64,000 bases of DNA from Cyanomargarita calcarea GSE-NOS-MK-12-04C (GTDB lineage Bacteria > Cyanobacteriota > Cyanobacteriia > Cyanobacteriales > Nostocaceae), in NCBI GenBank assembly GCA_019359595.1, contig JAHHGZ010000007.1, positions 62,001-126,000 of the forward strand, read 5' to 3'. This document shows, one piece after another, positions 46,138 through 54,772 of the stretch (positions within the stretch are counted from its first letter, which is position 1; each line of letters starts with the position of its first letter). The position numbers and the translations under genes are program-made. A model generated the notes under the pieces. It had not been told where the DNA came from, searched no databases, and worked only from the letters and a program-made list of their open reading frames with translations.

Positions 46138-46276
46138 TGACGTTGCTGAATTGAGGTATAAATTACCCTCACCCTTGGGGAGAGGGGAACTTTTAATTCT
46201 TGTCCCCTCTCCCTTGGCACAGAGGGCTAGGGTGAGGGTAAATTTAGCAATTCATACCCGGATTCAGCAACGCCAA
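46138..46276. repeat. Long imperfect palindrome, MITE-like
   Basis: Ends GACGTTGCTGAATTGAGGTA and its inverted counterpart (TACCCGGATTCAGCAACGCC) enclose ACCCTCACCCT/AGGGTGAGGGT and GGGGAGAGGGGA/TCCCCTCTCCC. The whole folds as one stem of about 60 bp with mismatches. It directly follows aroB and precedes the 117-bp array. It may act as a transcription stop, but the terminal repeats suggest a non-autonomous mobile element. Confidence 0.6.
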
Positions 46277-46326
46277 TTATTCTAATTTTTCCCGATCCAG
46301 TCTCAACAACTGAGGATATAGAGATG

Positions 46327-46381
46327 GTAGATGCACCCTAATTAATTCTTGCCCTCAGTCCCAAACAGACTGGGGTTTTTT
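46327..46381 (+). ncRNA. NsiR1-like small RNA, copy 1
   Basis: Predicted transcript of about 53-55 nt: starts 6-8 bases after TATAGA (46317-46322), contains GATGCACCCTAATTAATTCT, and ends at the hairpin CCTCAGTC-CCAAACA-GACTGGGG and TTTTTT. No coding potential. Start position is inferred from the -10 box. Confidence 0.6.
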
Positions 46382-46443
46382 ATTTTTAGCAACTTATTCT
46401 AATTTTTCCCGATCCAGTCTCAACAACTGAGGATATAGAGATG

Positions 46444-46498
46444 GTAGATGCACCCTAATTAATTCTTGCCCTCAGTCTCAAACAGACTGGGGTTTTTT
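46444..46498 (+). ncRNA. NsiR1-like small RNA, copy 2
   Basis: Same as copy 1 except a C-to-T change at the edge of the terminator loop (CAGTCTCAAACAGACTG), which leaves the stem intact. Confidence 0.6.
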
Positions 46499-46560
46499 AT
46501 TTCTAGCAACTTATTTAAATTTTTCCCGATCCAGTCTCAACAACTGAGGATATAGAGATG

Positions 46561-46615
46561 GTAGATGCACCCTAATTAATTCTTGCCCTCAGTCCCAAAC
46601 AGACTGGGGTTTTTT
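46561..46615 (+). ncRNA. NsiR1-like small RNA, copy 3
   Basis: Identical to copy 1 over the predicted transcript; the spacer before it reads TTATTTAAATTTTT instead of TTATTCTAATTTTT. Confidence 0.6.
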
Positions 46616-46677
46616 ATTTTTAGCAACTTATTTAAATTTTTCCCGATCCAGTCTCAACAACTGAGGATATAGAGATG

Positions 46678-46732
46678 GTAGATGCACCCTAATTAATTCT
46701 TGCCCTCAGTCCCAAACAGACTGGGGTTTTTT
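46678..46732 (+). ncRNA. NsiR1-like small RNA, copy 4
   Basis: Identical to copy 3 over promoter, transcript and terminator. Confidence 0.6.
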
Positions 46733-46794
46733 ATTTCTAGCAACTTATTTAAATTTTTCCCGATCCAGTCTCAACAACTGAGGATATAGAGATG

Positions 46795-46849
46795 GTAGAT
46801 GCACCCTAATTAATTCTTGCCCTCAGTCCCAAACAGACTGGGGTTTTTT
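46795..46849 (+). ncRNA. NsiR1-like small RNA, copy 5
   Basis: Identical to copy 4 over promoter, transcript and terminator. Confidence 0.6.
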
Positions 46850-46911
46850 ATTTCTAGCAACTTATTTAAATTTTTCCCGATCCAGTCTCAACAACTGAGG
46901 ATATAGAGATG

Positions 46912-46966
46912 GTAGATGCACCCTAATTAATTCTTGCCCTCAGTCCCAAACAGACTGGGGTTTTTT
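46912..46966 (+). ncRNA. NsiR1-like small RNA, copy 6
   Basis: Identical to copy 5 in the transcript; the sequence diverges just after its T-run (TTTTCCCACAG), marking the end of the homogenised part of the array. Confidence 0.6.
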
Positions 46967-47027
46967 ATTTTCCCACAGTTTTCAAAAATATCCTGATGCA
47001 ACCTCAACTTAGAAGGATACAAAGATG

Positions 47028-47083
47028 GTAGATGCACCCTGATTAAATTTTTGCCCTCAGTCCCAAACAGACTGGGGTTTTTT
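47028..47083 (+). ncRNA. NsiR1-like small RNA, diverged copy 7
   Basis: The promoter region differs (TCCTGATGCAACCTCAACTT, -10 GATACAAAG), but GTAGATGCACCCTGATTAAA and the terminator stem are kept. Selective conservation of the transcript over the flanks supports an RNA function. Confidence 0.5.
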
Positions 47084-47571
47084 CTATTTCTGATGCGATC
47101 GTAAGCATAAGAAATAAATAGTAGAGTAGATGCACCCTAATTTACAGCCTTCAGCCTATGGCTAGACAATAATTATACCAACCAGTGAGTGCATGAAGTC
47201 TCTATCTATGTGGGTATCAAGAAATTTCTGTAACAATTCTAAATTTTCCGGATATCGCAAAAACCACAAACCAGATCGGGGTAAGTAGGTGGGTGGGAAA
47301 ATTTATAACTATTAATTATGCCATTTTCATGTGTTCTGGTGTACGCAGTTCATGATGGCTACTTAGATAAGATGCACCTGATAGCATCCCTAACCATAAT
47401 CTGGGGTTTATCTATTCGCTTGTTTCCTTGTTCGGTTTAATACCCCGACCGTTCTTAAGACCGTCCGTTTTGAGTGGGGTTCGGGTCCACATATACAAAC
47501 CTCCTGCTTCTTCCTTCTTCCTTCTTCCTTCTTCCTTCTTCCTTCTTCCTTCTTCCTTCTTCCTTCTTCAA
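47084..47571. other. Decayed array copies, dispersed repeat and TTCTTCC heptamers
   Basis: TAGATGCACCCTAATT at about 47127-47142 and GATGCACC...CCCTAACC...CTGGGGTTTA at 47371-47409 look like remnants of two further array units without good terminators. 47425-47510 is the inverted copy of the 33190-33290 repeat. 47508-47570 is about eight TTCTTCC heptamers running up to the exoD stop. No protein gene. Confidence 0.5.
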
Positions 47572-48255
47572 TTATTTAAATATCGCTGGTAGCAAACCCG
47601 GAGCTAGCCACAATGCATAACCGATGAATCCAAACAGCAAAGTAATCAAACCAGTGATGACGTAACTAATGCACATTAATAGACCATCTGATTCAATGGT
47701 CGCAACGGCCAAAAGTAAGATTCCAATTGTCGGGAAGGGATTAGTCAGAGGCACTGGGGAAATTAGCAACACAGCTAGCCAAGAGATACAAAGCCCATTT
47801 AAACGCCAAGTCCAAGCATTTTGAGCAATTTTTTCCCATCGAGGACGGGTTATTTTCTCTAGCACCCGTGTAACTCGTCGCAAATTTTGCAGAATTATCT
47901 GAGCAAAAGCACGGGGAAATTCGTAGTTGGCGATTTTTTTCGGTAACCAAGGCGATCGCCGACCCAAAACCATCTGTACAGACAACAACAAGCAAGTACC
48001 ACCAAAAGGACCTGTTAACCCTGGTGGCATGGGAAATAAAAACGGTAAAACTAATAAGGCAATGACTAGACTAAAACCCCTTTCTGAAGTTTCCGCCAAA
48101 ATATCCCCTAAAGTCAGAGGTTGTTCGCTTAAGTGTTGCAGTAAATTTTTAATATCTTGAGAAAATTTCAGATGCTTTGGGTGTGAGTTAATATCTCTTA
48201 CCACAGTATTTTTATGAGAGTTAGTCAATTTAAATATATATACAAATTCATCCAA
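47572..48255 (-). CDS. ExoD-family membrane protein
   Basis: A 227-residue inner-membrane protein of the exopolysaccharide synthesis ExoD family: LSEQPLTLGDILAETSERGF, LVIALLVLPFLFPMPPGLTG, QMVLGRRSPWLPKKIANYEF, then VLLISPVPLTNPFPTIGILL. About four hydrophobic segments. ExoD of rhizobia affects exopolysaccharide production and alkali tolerance; the molecular activity is unknown. The stop adjoins a heptamer tract. Confidence 0.88.
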   Translation of the reverse strand: MDEFVYIFKLTNSHKNTVVRDINSHPKHLKFSQDIKNLLQHLSEQPLTLGDILAETSERGFSLVIALLVLPFLFPMPPGLTGPFGGTCLLLSVQMVLGRRSPWLPKKIANYEFPRAFAQIILQNLRRVTRVLEKITRPRWEKIAQNAWTWRLNGLCISWLAVLLISPVPLTNPFPTIGILLLAVATIESDGLLMCISYVITGLITLLFGFIGYALWLAPGLLPAIFK

Positions 48256-48399
48256 ATATATTTCCTAGAAATAGCAAATTGTTATGTCAACAAGAAGTCT
48301 TGAGCCTTGAGTTCTGTCTATCTTTCAACCCGTTTTAACTTTTTTTGAGCTTTCAGCCCAAAATGAAAGTTGAGTGGCTTTGGTGCAAGATATGACTGA

Positions 48400-49275
48400 T
48401 TATCGTGGGGGTACGAAAACAGTTACAGCCTGCGGTATCACCCGAAAAAGGGCGGGAGTATAAGTTGTAATTTCACCATCAGTATTTATCGGGCGCGGCT
48501 TACGGGTATAAACTTCAAACTCTTGCCCGTGAAGGGCACGGACATTTTGGGAATGAATGTGTCGTCCCCCCCGCATTGCAGGCAATATAGGAATAATCTG
48601 CCACCAATGCTTAATCTCTAAACTGTATAAATCTAATCTTTGGTCATCAATTGTGGCATCCTGAACCACCGCCATCCCACCACCGTAATACCGTCCGTTC
48701 CCTACCGCGATTTGTACCGTTTTCACGGAAATTGATTGGTTTTTGAAGCGAATCTCGGCACTAAACGGTCGGGATTCCCAAATTACTTGGATTGCAGTGG
48801 CCGCATAAGCTAATACCCCCCAACGACGCTTGACTTCCTTTGTCAGTCGCTGGGTGATTTTTACACTCAAACCCAAACTAGCAACATTAAAAAAGTGCTT
48901 ACCATTCACCCATCCTAGGTCGATGTGCCGCACCTCACCTAAGGCTATAATTTTGCAAGCTTCTGGTATGGAGTTGGGAATTCCCAGAGTCCTAGCGAGG
49001 TCGTTGGCAGTCCCCAGAGGTAAAATACCCAAGGGTAAGTGAGTATTAACTAAACCATCTACCGCCGCATTTAGAGTCCCATCACCACCACCAACAATTA
49101 CCAAGTCAACTTTATTTTGATAGCGTTGAATCAGTTCAGCTAGTTGCTGGGGATGTTCTGTAGACTTCTCAATTAAATTGAATCCGAGTTGCTCAAGGCA
49201 GTGTATGGCTTCCGGTAAGCGCTTTTCGCCTTGGCGGGCGTGGGAATTTACTAACAGCAGTGCGCGGGGACTCAT
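48400..49275 (-). CDS. YegS/DgkB-type lipid kinase
   Basis: A 291-residue lipid kinase with VIVGGGDGTLNAAVDGLV (nucleotide loop), LGILPLGTANDLARTLGIP (family signature) and IAVGNGRYYGGGMAVVQDA. Start MSPRALLLVNSHARQGEKRL is standard. The family makes phosphatidate or phosphorylates related lipids; substrate unproven. It is clearly a different subgroup from the kinase at 5040-5933, whose signature reads GIIPRGTVNAFAQ. Confidence 0.9.
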   Translation of the reverse strand: MSPRALLLVNSHARQGEKRLPEAIHCLEQLGFNLIEKSTEHPQQLAELIQRYQNKVDLVIVGGGDGTLNAAVDGLVNTHLPLGILPLGTANDLARTLGIPNSIPEACKIIALGEVRHIDLGWVNGKHFFNVASLGLSVKITQRLTKEVKRRWGVLAYAATAIQVIWESRPFSAEIRFKNQSISVKTVQIAVGNGRYYGGGMAVVQDATIDDQRLDLYSLEIKHWWQIIPILPAMRGGRHIHSQNVRALHGQEFEVYTRKPRPINTDGEITTYTPALFRVIPQAVTVFVPPR

Positions 49276-49369
49276 TGGTAGTCTTCTTTATAGTGCAAGT
49301 CTACGATCATCTACTTTTCGCATTTATATTGGCTGAAATTGCTTTACAAACTGGGAGTAAAATTCTGCT

Positions 49370-50071
49370 ATGAAAATTAATTATTCACTTTTTCTACGCT
49401 TATTATATATTTCAATTCGCTACTTTTTTATCGTAATTTTATCTAGCTTTACTTTACTAACGATTACCGCCTTAATACCTAGAAAATGGACTAGTTACTC
49501 AAGACATAATTGCAATTTCCAAATTTGTATTTCCAATACAGGAGTACATACTAACATAATAGTCCCGACGCAAAATAAAGTTTACGATTGGCATAATTAT
49601 CTATCGTTAGATATAGTCGGCGTTGATACCGAATCAGACTACAAATATCTCAGCTTTGGCTGGGGTGATAGGGCTTTCTATTTGTCCACACCAACTCTTG
49701 CAGACTTAAAATTTTCCACTACTTTCAATGCCCTATTTTTGCCTACACCCTCTGTTATGTATGTTAAAGGGTATCAATTACTACCAACTGATGTAGGGGT
49801 TAAATGCATTCAAGTAAATCAGGATGATTATTTACAATTAGTGAAATATATCCAAGCTAGTTTTCAATTAGATGGCAAAGGCAGAAAAATACGTATAGGA
49901 AACGGTCACAGTTCTAATGCCGGATTCTATGCTGCAGTTGGTGATTATTCAATACTGAATAATTGTAATACTTGGACAGCAGAAGGATTGAGAAAGGCTA
50001 ATGTAAATACTCCTCTTTGGGATGGATTTTCATCTGCAATTATGTGGCAGTTGAGAAGTGGCTGTGAATAA
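49370..50071 (+). CDS. DUF2459 (TIGR02117) family protein
   Basis: A 233-residue protein with one N-terminal membrane segment (about 12-36) and the DUF2459 body: ICISNTGVHTNIIVPTQNKV, YLSFGWGDRAFYLSTPT and NNCNTWTAEGLRKANVNTPL. The Cys in NCNTWT and His in GVHTNI/NGHSS suggest a papain-like (NlpC/P60-related) fold, but no activity has been shown that I know of. Exported or periplasmic. Divergent from the lipid kinase gene, 94 bases apart. Confidence 0.8.
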   Translation: MKINYSLFLRLLYISIRYFFIVILSSFTLLTITALIPRKWTSYSRHNCNFQICISNTGVHTNIIVPTQNKVYDWHNYLSLDIVGVDTESDYKYLSFGWGDRAFYLSTPTLADLKFSTTFNALFLPTPSVMYVKGYQLLPTDVGVKCIQVNQDDYLQLVKYIQASFQLDGKGRKIRIGNGHSSNAGFYAAVGDYSILNNCNTWTAEGLRKANVNTPLWDGFSSAIMWQLRSGCE

Positions 50072-50127
50072 ATTTAGGAGTTAGAGGATGTTTTAAAAGT
50101 CAAAGCGAGTCAAAAATCATAAAATTC

Positions 50128-50430
50128 TCATAGTAGTCGGTTCCGCCATTTCTTTGGGTCTTGAGAACAATGAAAAACTGAATAGACAATGATAATGTCA
50201 TCCACAAATTCATAGAAAACTACGTAAGGGAAGCGTCGCAGTACAGCCCTTCGGTAGCTATCATGTACAACCTTATATATTTCTGGGTTTCGCCTAATTG
50301 ACAGTATGTAAGCATCGACACAACGCAGAAACTCTTATCCTAAGCCCGATTCCTGTTGTTCGTACTAAGTATAAGCCTCGGATGCATCCCGCTGGGCTTC
50401 TGGTAAAATAATAAAATCTCTAAGTATCAT
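50128..50430 (-). pseudogene. RelE/ParE-family toxin with two in-frame stops
   Basis: From ATG 50430 the frame reads MILRDFIILPEAQRDASEAY, TAG, then YEQQESGLG, TAA, then EFLRCVDAYILSIRRNPEIY and RRAVLRRFPYVVFYEFVDDI to stop at 50128: a complete 100-codon ParE/RelE toxin interrupted by two nonsense codons. The upstream sequence ends in RIRSQRHDT overlapping the ATG, the tail of the antitoxin gene, of which no full frame remains. Both genes are inactive. Confidence 0.7.
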
Positions 50431-50599
50431 GACGCTGACTGCGAATGCGTTCTTTAGAGGGAAATATCTAAACCGTAACCAATCGAGACAAAATGGTATA
50501 ATTCAGACTTCGCTCTCTGAGTGAGTCAAGGTAAATCGAACAAACAAAGCTGCTCTCCCTTGAAACCAACCAAACTGGGTTTGACCGATTTTTGACTAT

Positions 50600-51430
50600 C
50601 TAGAGTCCTGGCAATTTCCCTTTGCCGTATCTCTTTTTGAATTGCTCAGTTCGCCGCAGTAAAATACTTTTTACCGTAGTAAATTTCATATACCGGGTTA
50701 TTTCTGCATCATCCCTGCGAGCAAGGATATTCCGAGCAGCGTTAATATCAGATTGCAACACAACCCCGTCAAAACAGTGAAATGAATCGGCTTTGCGTTC
50801 CCCTAAAAGAACACCGTAACGACAATCCATTTGCGATGTGTAAGCTGCGTTAACAGCTATTGCTTGACCAGATAAACGCACAGAAATCTGTTTTAAGGAA
50901 TCAGCTACCAGTCCTTTACACCAACTGGACATTCTGGCAGCAACTTTACCTTTTAAACCTTTTTTATCTTTAATTGGCTCAGTTAAATCTTCATAAACAA
51001 CTGTGCCGTATTTTAAAAAAATCTCAACTGTTGCCGTAAAAATAATGGTTTTTAATTGTCCTTCTACCCTTCGCTTCTGGCGGGACATCTTAACTTTACC
51101 GAGATTATTTTTACGAATATTTTCTGCCTTAGAATGTAAACCTTTTTTTTCATATTTTTGAGTAAGAGAATGTAATTTCCCACGTTTTCTCCCACGCTCA
51201 ACACGATATTCTACTTCTTTTTGAATAATATTTCCTAACCCGCAACCGTAAAATTCACCCTCACTAGAAACATAAACTTCTGTGAATCCCCTATCTATTC
51301 CTATAGCTTCAGTACTTCGGTTGGGAGGCACAGTTTTTTCTACTTTTTTAGGATAATGAATTTCAACTCGGTTATCTGGCTGAATGATTACTTTTATTTC
51401 GCCGGAAATATCTGGATTACCATGTAAAAG
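50600..51430 (-). pseudogene. TnpB (IS200/IS605 OrfB-like) nuclease, N-terminally truncated
   Basis: About 276 residues, open up to a TAG at 51431-51433, of a TnpB-type RNA-guided nuclease: the three catalytic acids are present (AIGIDRGFTEVYV; VVYEDLTEPIKD; QSDINAARNILARR). The usual four-Cys zinc finger is replaced by SQMDCRYGVLLGERKADSFH, with only two Cys. The N-terminal wedge/REC part is missing (intact proteins are about 400 residues). No tnpA is near. This is the zinc-finger-lacking TnpB group frequent in cyanobacteria. No transposon ends or omega RNA were recognised. Confidence 0.7.
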
Positions 51431-51433
51431 CTA

Positions 51434-51674
51434 GCTATTATGCTTTGAGTCTATCATCGAAACAAAGTTAAGGGCGATACTCTACTGGAACTGCGTTATC
51501 AGGCACACAAAAACCGAACTATATGAATTTATGTAAAGGCTCGCAGTTGCGCTTTAACGCTCTAAATATGAGCGATATTCGCGCTGAGTCCTGAGAGGAC
51601 TCGCTCCACGAACGCGTTCTTGGATCTTAGCGCAACTACAAACCTTTATTTATTTGTGCCGACCTACTTAACTG
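51434..51674. other. Intergenic repeat-rich stretch
   Basis: Between the TnpB remnant and nrtD. Contains GCAGTTGCGCTTTAACGCTC, partly shared with 18232-18247 (CGTAGTTGCGCTTTA), and short inverted repeats (GAGTCCTGAGAGGACTC). No gene. Confidence 0.35.
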
Positions 51675-52538
51675 TTATTCATCATGAGCGTAGCGGTTAA
51701 ACAGGTAGTCTAGGGCATAGTTACGGAGCTTGTAATATGTTGGATCTTCCATAATTCGCGCTCTATCTCTGGGACGAGGGAAAGGAATTTCCATGACTTC
51801 GCCAATTTTTGCATGGGGGCCGTTAGTCATCATCACCAATTTATCTGCAAGAAACAAGGCTTCGTCGATATCATGAGTAATCATCAATACCGTTGCACCG
51901 TTATCACCCCAGATTTTCAGCAATTCTTCTTGCAATTCTTCTTTGGTGATGGCATCTAACGCACCGAAAGGTTCGTCTAAAATCAACACTTTCGGACGAA
52001 TGGATAGCGCACGAGCAATGGAAACCCGCTGTTTCATCCCACCAGAAATTTGTCCTGGCTTTTTATCAGCAGCTTCTGTTAGTCCAACCATTGCCAAATG
52101 CTCCCGGACGATCGCATTCTTTTCAGCTTGTGGCTTGTTGGGATAAACTGCATTCACAGCCAAGTAAACATTTTCAAAAGCTGTCCGCCAAGGTAATAGG
52201 GCGTAGTTTTGGAACACCACCATCCGATCTGGACCTGGTTTGGTAATTGGCTGTCCCTCCAATAATACTTGTCCGGTGGTGGGTGTGTTGAAACCCGATA
52301 CCATGTTCAACAAAGTGGATTTACCGCAGCCGGAGTGACCGATTAAACAGATAAACTCGCCCTTTTCAACGCTGAGATTTACCCCATCAAGTACTGTATA
52401 AGGTCCTTTCTTTGTTGGGTAGACTCTGGTAACTTCTTTAATTTCCAAAAAAGCATCACCACGACTCTTGGGTGCTGTTTTCATTGGTTGTCCCAATTTG
52501 TCTCTTGATGTGCTGTAGGCAAGTGGACTGTTTTGCAT
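51675..52538 (-). CDS. nrtD: Nitrate/nitrite ABC transporter ATPase NrtD
   Basis: A 287-residue ABC ATPase: Walker [11 protein letters not shown], signature ISGGMKQRVSIARAL (SGGxxQ), Walker [15 protein letters not shown]-loop MITHDIDEAL. It pairs with the ATPase half of NrtC to energise NrtB. Last gene of nrtABCD; 94 bases after nrtC with a heptamer repeat between. narB does not follow in the window; a TnpB remnant does. Confidence 0.95.
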   Translation of the reverse strand: MQNSPLAYSTSRDKLGQPMKTAPKSRGDAFLEIKEVTRVYPTKKGPYTVLDGVNLSVEKGEFICLIGHSGCGKSTLLNMVSGFNTPTTGQVLLEGQPITKPGPDRMVVFQNYALLPWRTAFENVYLAVNAVYPNKPQAEKNAIVREHLAMVGLTEAADKKPGQISGGMKQRVSIARALSIRPKVLILDEPFGALDAITKEELQEELLKIWGDNGATVLMITHDIDEALFLADKLVMMTNGPHAKIGEVMEIPFPRPRDRARIMEDPTYYKLRNYALDYLFNRYAHDE

Positions 52539-52632
52539 AATGATTTCTTAGGGAGGTGGTGATTGAAAGTTAGGAGTTATGAGTTATGAGTTAGGAGTTA
52601 GGAGTTATAAATTTAACTCCTAACTTATGAAC

Positions 52633-54636
52633 TTAAGCTGCTCTTCTAATGGGTGAATCGAGAACAACTTCTGCAATTGAGAAATCGCGCTTAATCGCCA
52701 AACTATTGAGATAGCCAATAGGATCGTCAGCGTTGAAGGATTTACCATCAAACAGTTGAATTGGTTGGCGAGTGTAGCTAATATCCAGACCCAATTCGCG
52801 GGCTGCTGTACTAAATACACGGACTCTACATACCCGTTCAACGATTTCTACCCAGTTTCTAGGGAAGGGTGTGTCACCCCAACGAGCCAATTGGGTCATG
52901 ATCCAAATTTGCTCGGTACGGCTGGGACGGTTGATTGCAGACTCAGCATAGAATTGGTGGTGGGCATATTCCCTGACCAAACCGTCTGCGCTAGGGATTT
53001 TTAAAGTCGTGTCATCCAAATGGATATAATCCATATCCGTACAAACGTAATCTTTTCTTGCCAAAATTTGCCGCACTTCTTCGGCATTTTCCGGTAAGGA
53101 ACAGTAATAGCAAGCTTCTAATAAAGCTTTGGTCAAGGCAATGTGAGTGTTAGGATACATTTCTGCCCATTCTTCCTTGACGCCAAGGACTTTACCAGGG
53201 TGTCCTAACCAAATATCTAGGTCGCCAGCCGCAGTAAAGCCAATACCTTCCTCAGCGGCACGGATGTTCCAAGGTTCGCCTATGCAGTAACCATCGATAC
53301 TTCCTTTTTGCAAATCCACGATCATTTGGGCTGGCGGGATGGTTTGAATGTGAATATCCTTGTCGGGGTCAATGCCACCTGCAGCTAGCCAGTAACGCAA
53401 TAGCAGGCTGTGCATTGATGCTGGATGCACCACGCCCATAATGTGGCGTTTTTCACGGGTGCGAAGTAGGTACTGTTTGAAGTCTGGTAACGATTTCACC
53501 CCTTGGTCTAAAAAGCGTTTGTCCAGGGTGATGCCATTACCGTTGCGAGTCATGGTCAGTGCCGTCACAACTGACATGGGTCGGTTTTCATGCCCACCTA
53601 AAGTTAACCAGATGGGCATCCCCGATGGCATTTGAGCCGCATCCAAATACCCGCCAGCCATACCATCAACAATGCCGCGCCAGCTGGTTTCCCGTGTTAA
53701 ATTTACTTCATCTAAACCGTGCTTGGCGAAGAAGCCTTTTTCTTTCGCCACTGCTAGAGGTGCGCAAGCTACTAAGGGAATAAAGCCAATCTCCAAGTTG
53801 ACTTTTTCTAAACCGTGACGAGAGATGGCTGTAGTTTTCCTTGCCCGTATTTTCTTGACCCGCTTTTGCTGGTTGAGGAAATAAATCATCTCACTGCGCA
53901 AGCTGTAGTAGCTGGGGTGTTCTACTACTTCCATCCGCTTGCGGGGTCTGGGAATATCTACTTCCAAAATGCCACCAATCTTGGATTCTGGGCCGTTGGT
54001 GAGCATGACAATTCTGTCAGATAACAGTACCGCTTCATCCACGTCGTGAGTCACCATCACTGCGGTAACTTCGTTTTCTTGGCATATCTGCATTAACTGT
54101 TCTTGCAAGTTACCGCGTGTGAGTGCATCCAACGCACCAAAGGGTTCATCCAGTAGTAATAGTTTCGGACGAATCGCTAAAGCCCGAGCGATCGCTACCC
54201 GCTGTTTTTGTCCCCCAGAAAGCGTCCCCGGTTGTTTGTCTGCATGAGGACGCAAACCCACCATATCAATATGCTTATCGATAATTGCCTTGCGTTGACC
54301 TGTCGGTAAATCTTTCATTACAGAATCTACTGCCAAGGCAATATTTTCTCTTACCGTCCGCCAAGGCAATAATGAATAATTTTGAAACACTACCATCCGC
54401 TCTGGACCTGGTTTGGTAATTCTTTGTCCTTCCAGAGTCACCAGACCATCGGTTGGCAAATCCAAGCCGGCAATCATATTTAATAATGTGGATTTTCCAC
54501 AACCAGAGTGACCAATCAGAGAAATGAATTCTCCCTTCTTAATCTGAAGGTCAATTCCTTTGAGGGCAATATACTGTCCACCGCCGGTTAAGTTAAAAAC
54601 CTTATCAATCTGGTCAACACCAACAAATATAGACAT
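52633..54636 (-). CDS. nrtC: Nitrate ABC transporter NrtC, ATPase fused to a solute-binding-like domain
   Basis: A 667-residue protein typical of cyanobacterial NrtC. Residues 1-255 are an ABC ATPase (Walker [11 protein letters not shown], signature [15 protein letters not shown], Walker [13 protein letters not shown]). After a basic linker ([18 protein letters not shown]), residues about 280-667 are an NrtA-like nitrate-binding domain ([40 protein letters not shown]). That cytoplasmic domain senses nitrate and mediates ammonium inhibition of uptake in Synechococcus (family knowledge). Confidence 0.97.
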   Translation of the reverse strand: MSIFVGVDQIDKVFNLTGGGQYIALKGIDLQIKKGEFISLIGHSGCGKSTLLNMIAGLDLPTDGLVTLEGQRITKPGPERMVVFQNYSLLPWRTVRENIALAVDSVMKDLPTGQRKAIIDKHIDMVGLRPHADKQPGTLSGGQKQRVAIARALAIRPKLLLLDEPFGALDALTRGNLQEQLMQICQENEVTAVMVTHDVDEAVLLSDRIVMLTNGPESKIGGILEVDIPRPRKRMEVVEHPSYYSLRSEMIYFLNQQKRVKKIRARKTTAISRHGLEKVNLEIGFIPLVACAPLAVAKEKGFFAKHGLDEVNLTRETSWRGIVDGMAGGYLDAAQMPSGMPIWLTLGGHENRPMSVVTALTMTRNGNGITLDKRFLDQGVKSLPDFKQYLLRTREKRHIMGVVHPASMHSLLLRYWLAAGGIDPDKDIHIQTIPPAQMIVDLQKGSIDGYCIGEPWNIRAAEEGIGFTAAGDLDIWLGHPGKVLGVKEEWAEMYPNTHIALTKALLEACYYCSLPENAEEVRQILARKDYVCTDMDYIHLDDTTLKIPSADGLVREYAHHQFYAESAINRPSRTEQIWIMTQLARWGDTPFPRNWVEIVERVCRVRVFSTAARELGLDISYTRQPIQLFDGKSFNADDPIGYLNSLAIKRDFSIAEVVLDSPIRRAA

Positions 54637-54649
54637 AACACTTTGGTAA

Positions 54650-54772
54650 TGGTAAATGGATGGTTGTTAATTGTTAGTTATTGGTTGTTAGTTGTTGGTT
54701 GTCGGTTGTTAGTTGTTGGTTGTTAGTTGACCACTAACTCCTAACTCCTAACTCCTAACTCCTAACTCCTAA
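54650..54772. repeat. Heptamer repeats between nrtB and nrtC
   Basis: GTTGTTAGTTATTGGTTGTTAG-type units followed by five TAACTCC units fill the intercistronic gap of the nrt operon. Their G/T-rich and A/C-rich halves are partly complementary, so the mRNA could fold here. Confidence 0.7.

Larger units (their letters stand above)
46278..47083 (+). repeat. Tandem array of 117-bp units, each a small RNA-like transcription unit (NsiR1-like)
   Basis: The string TCCCGATCCAGTCTCAACAA recurs at exactly 117-base steps (C-triplet at 46291, 46408, 46525, 46642, 46759, 46876), giving six nearly identical units; a seventh, diverged, starts near 46990. Each holds a -10-like TATAGA, then GTAGATGCACCCTAATTAAT, then a terminator stem (CCTCAGTC/GACTGGGG) and six T. 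Such an array matches the description of NsiR1, the heterocyst-specific small RNA of Anabaena transcribed from tandem repeats near hetF. Here it lies behind aroB with no hetF in view. Confidence 0.8.

Noticed and set aside
46278-47083. 117-bp array considered as a CRISPR array
   Set aside because: Repeats and intervening sequence are both conserved, the period is far too long, and no cas genes are present; each unit is a promoter-RNA-terminator cassette.
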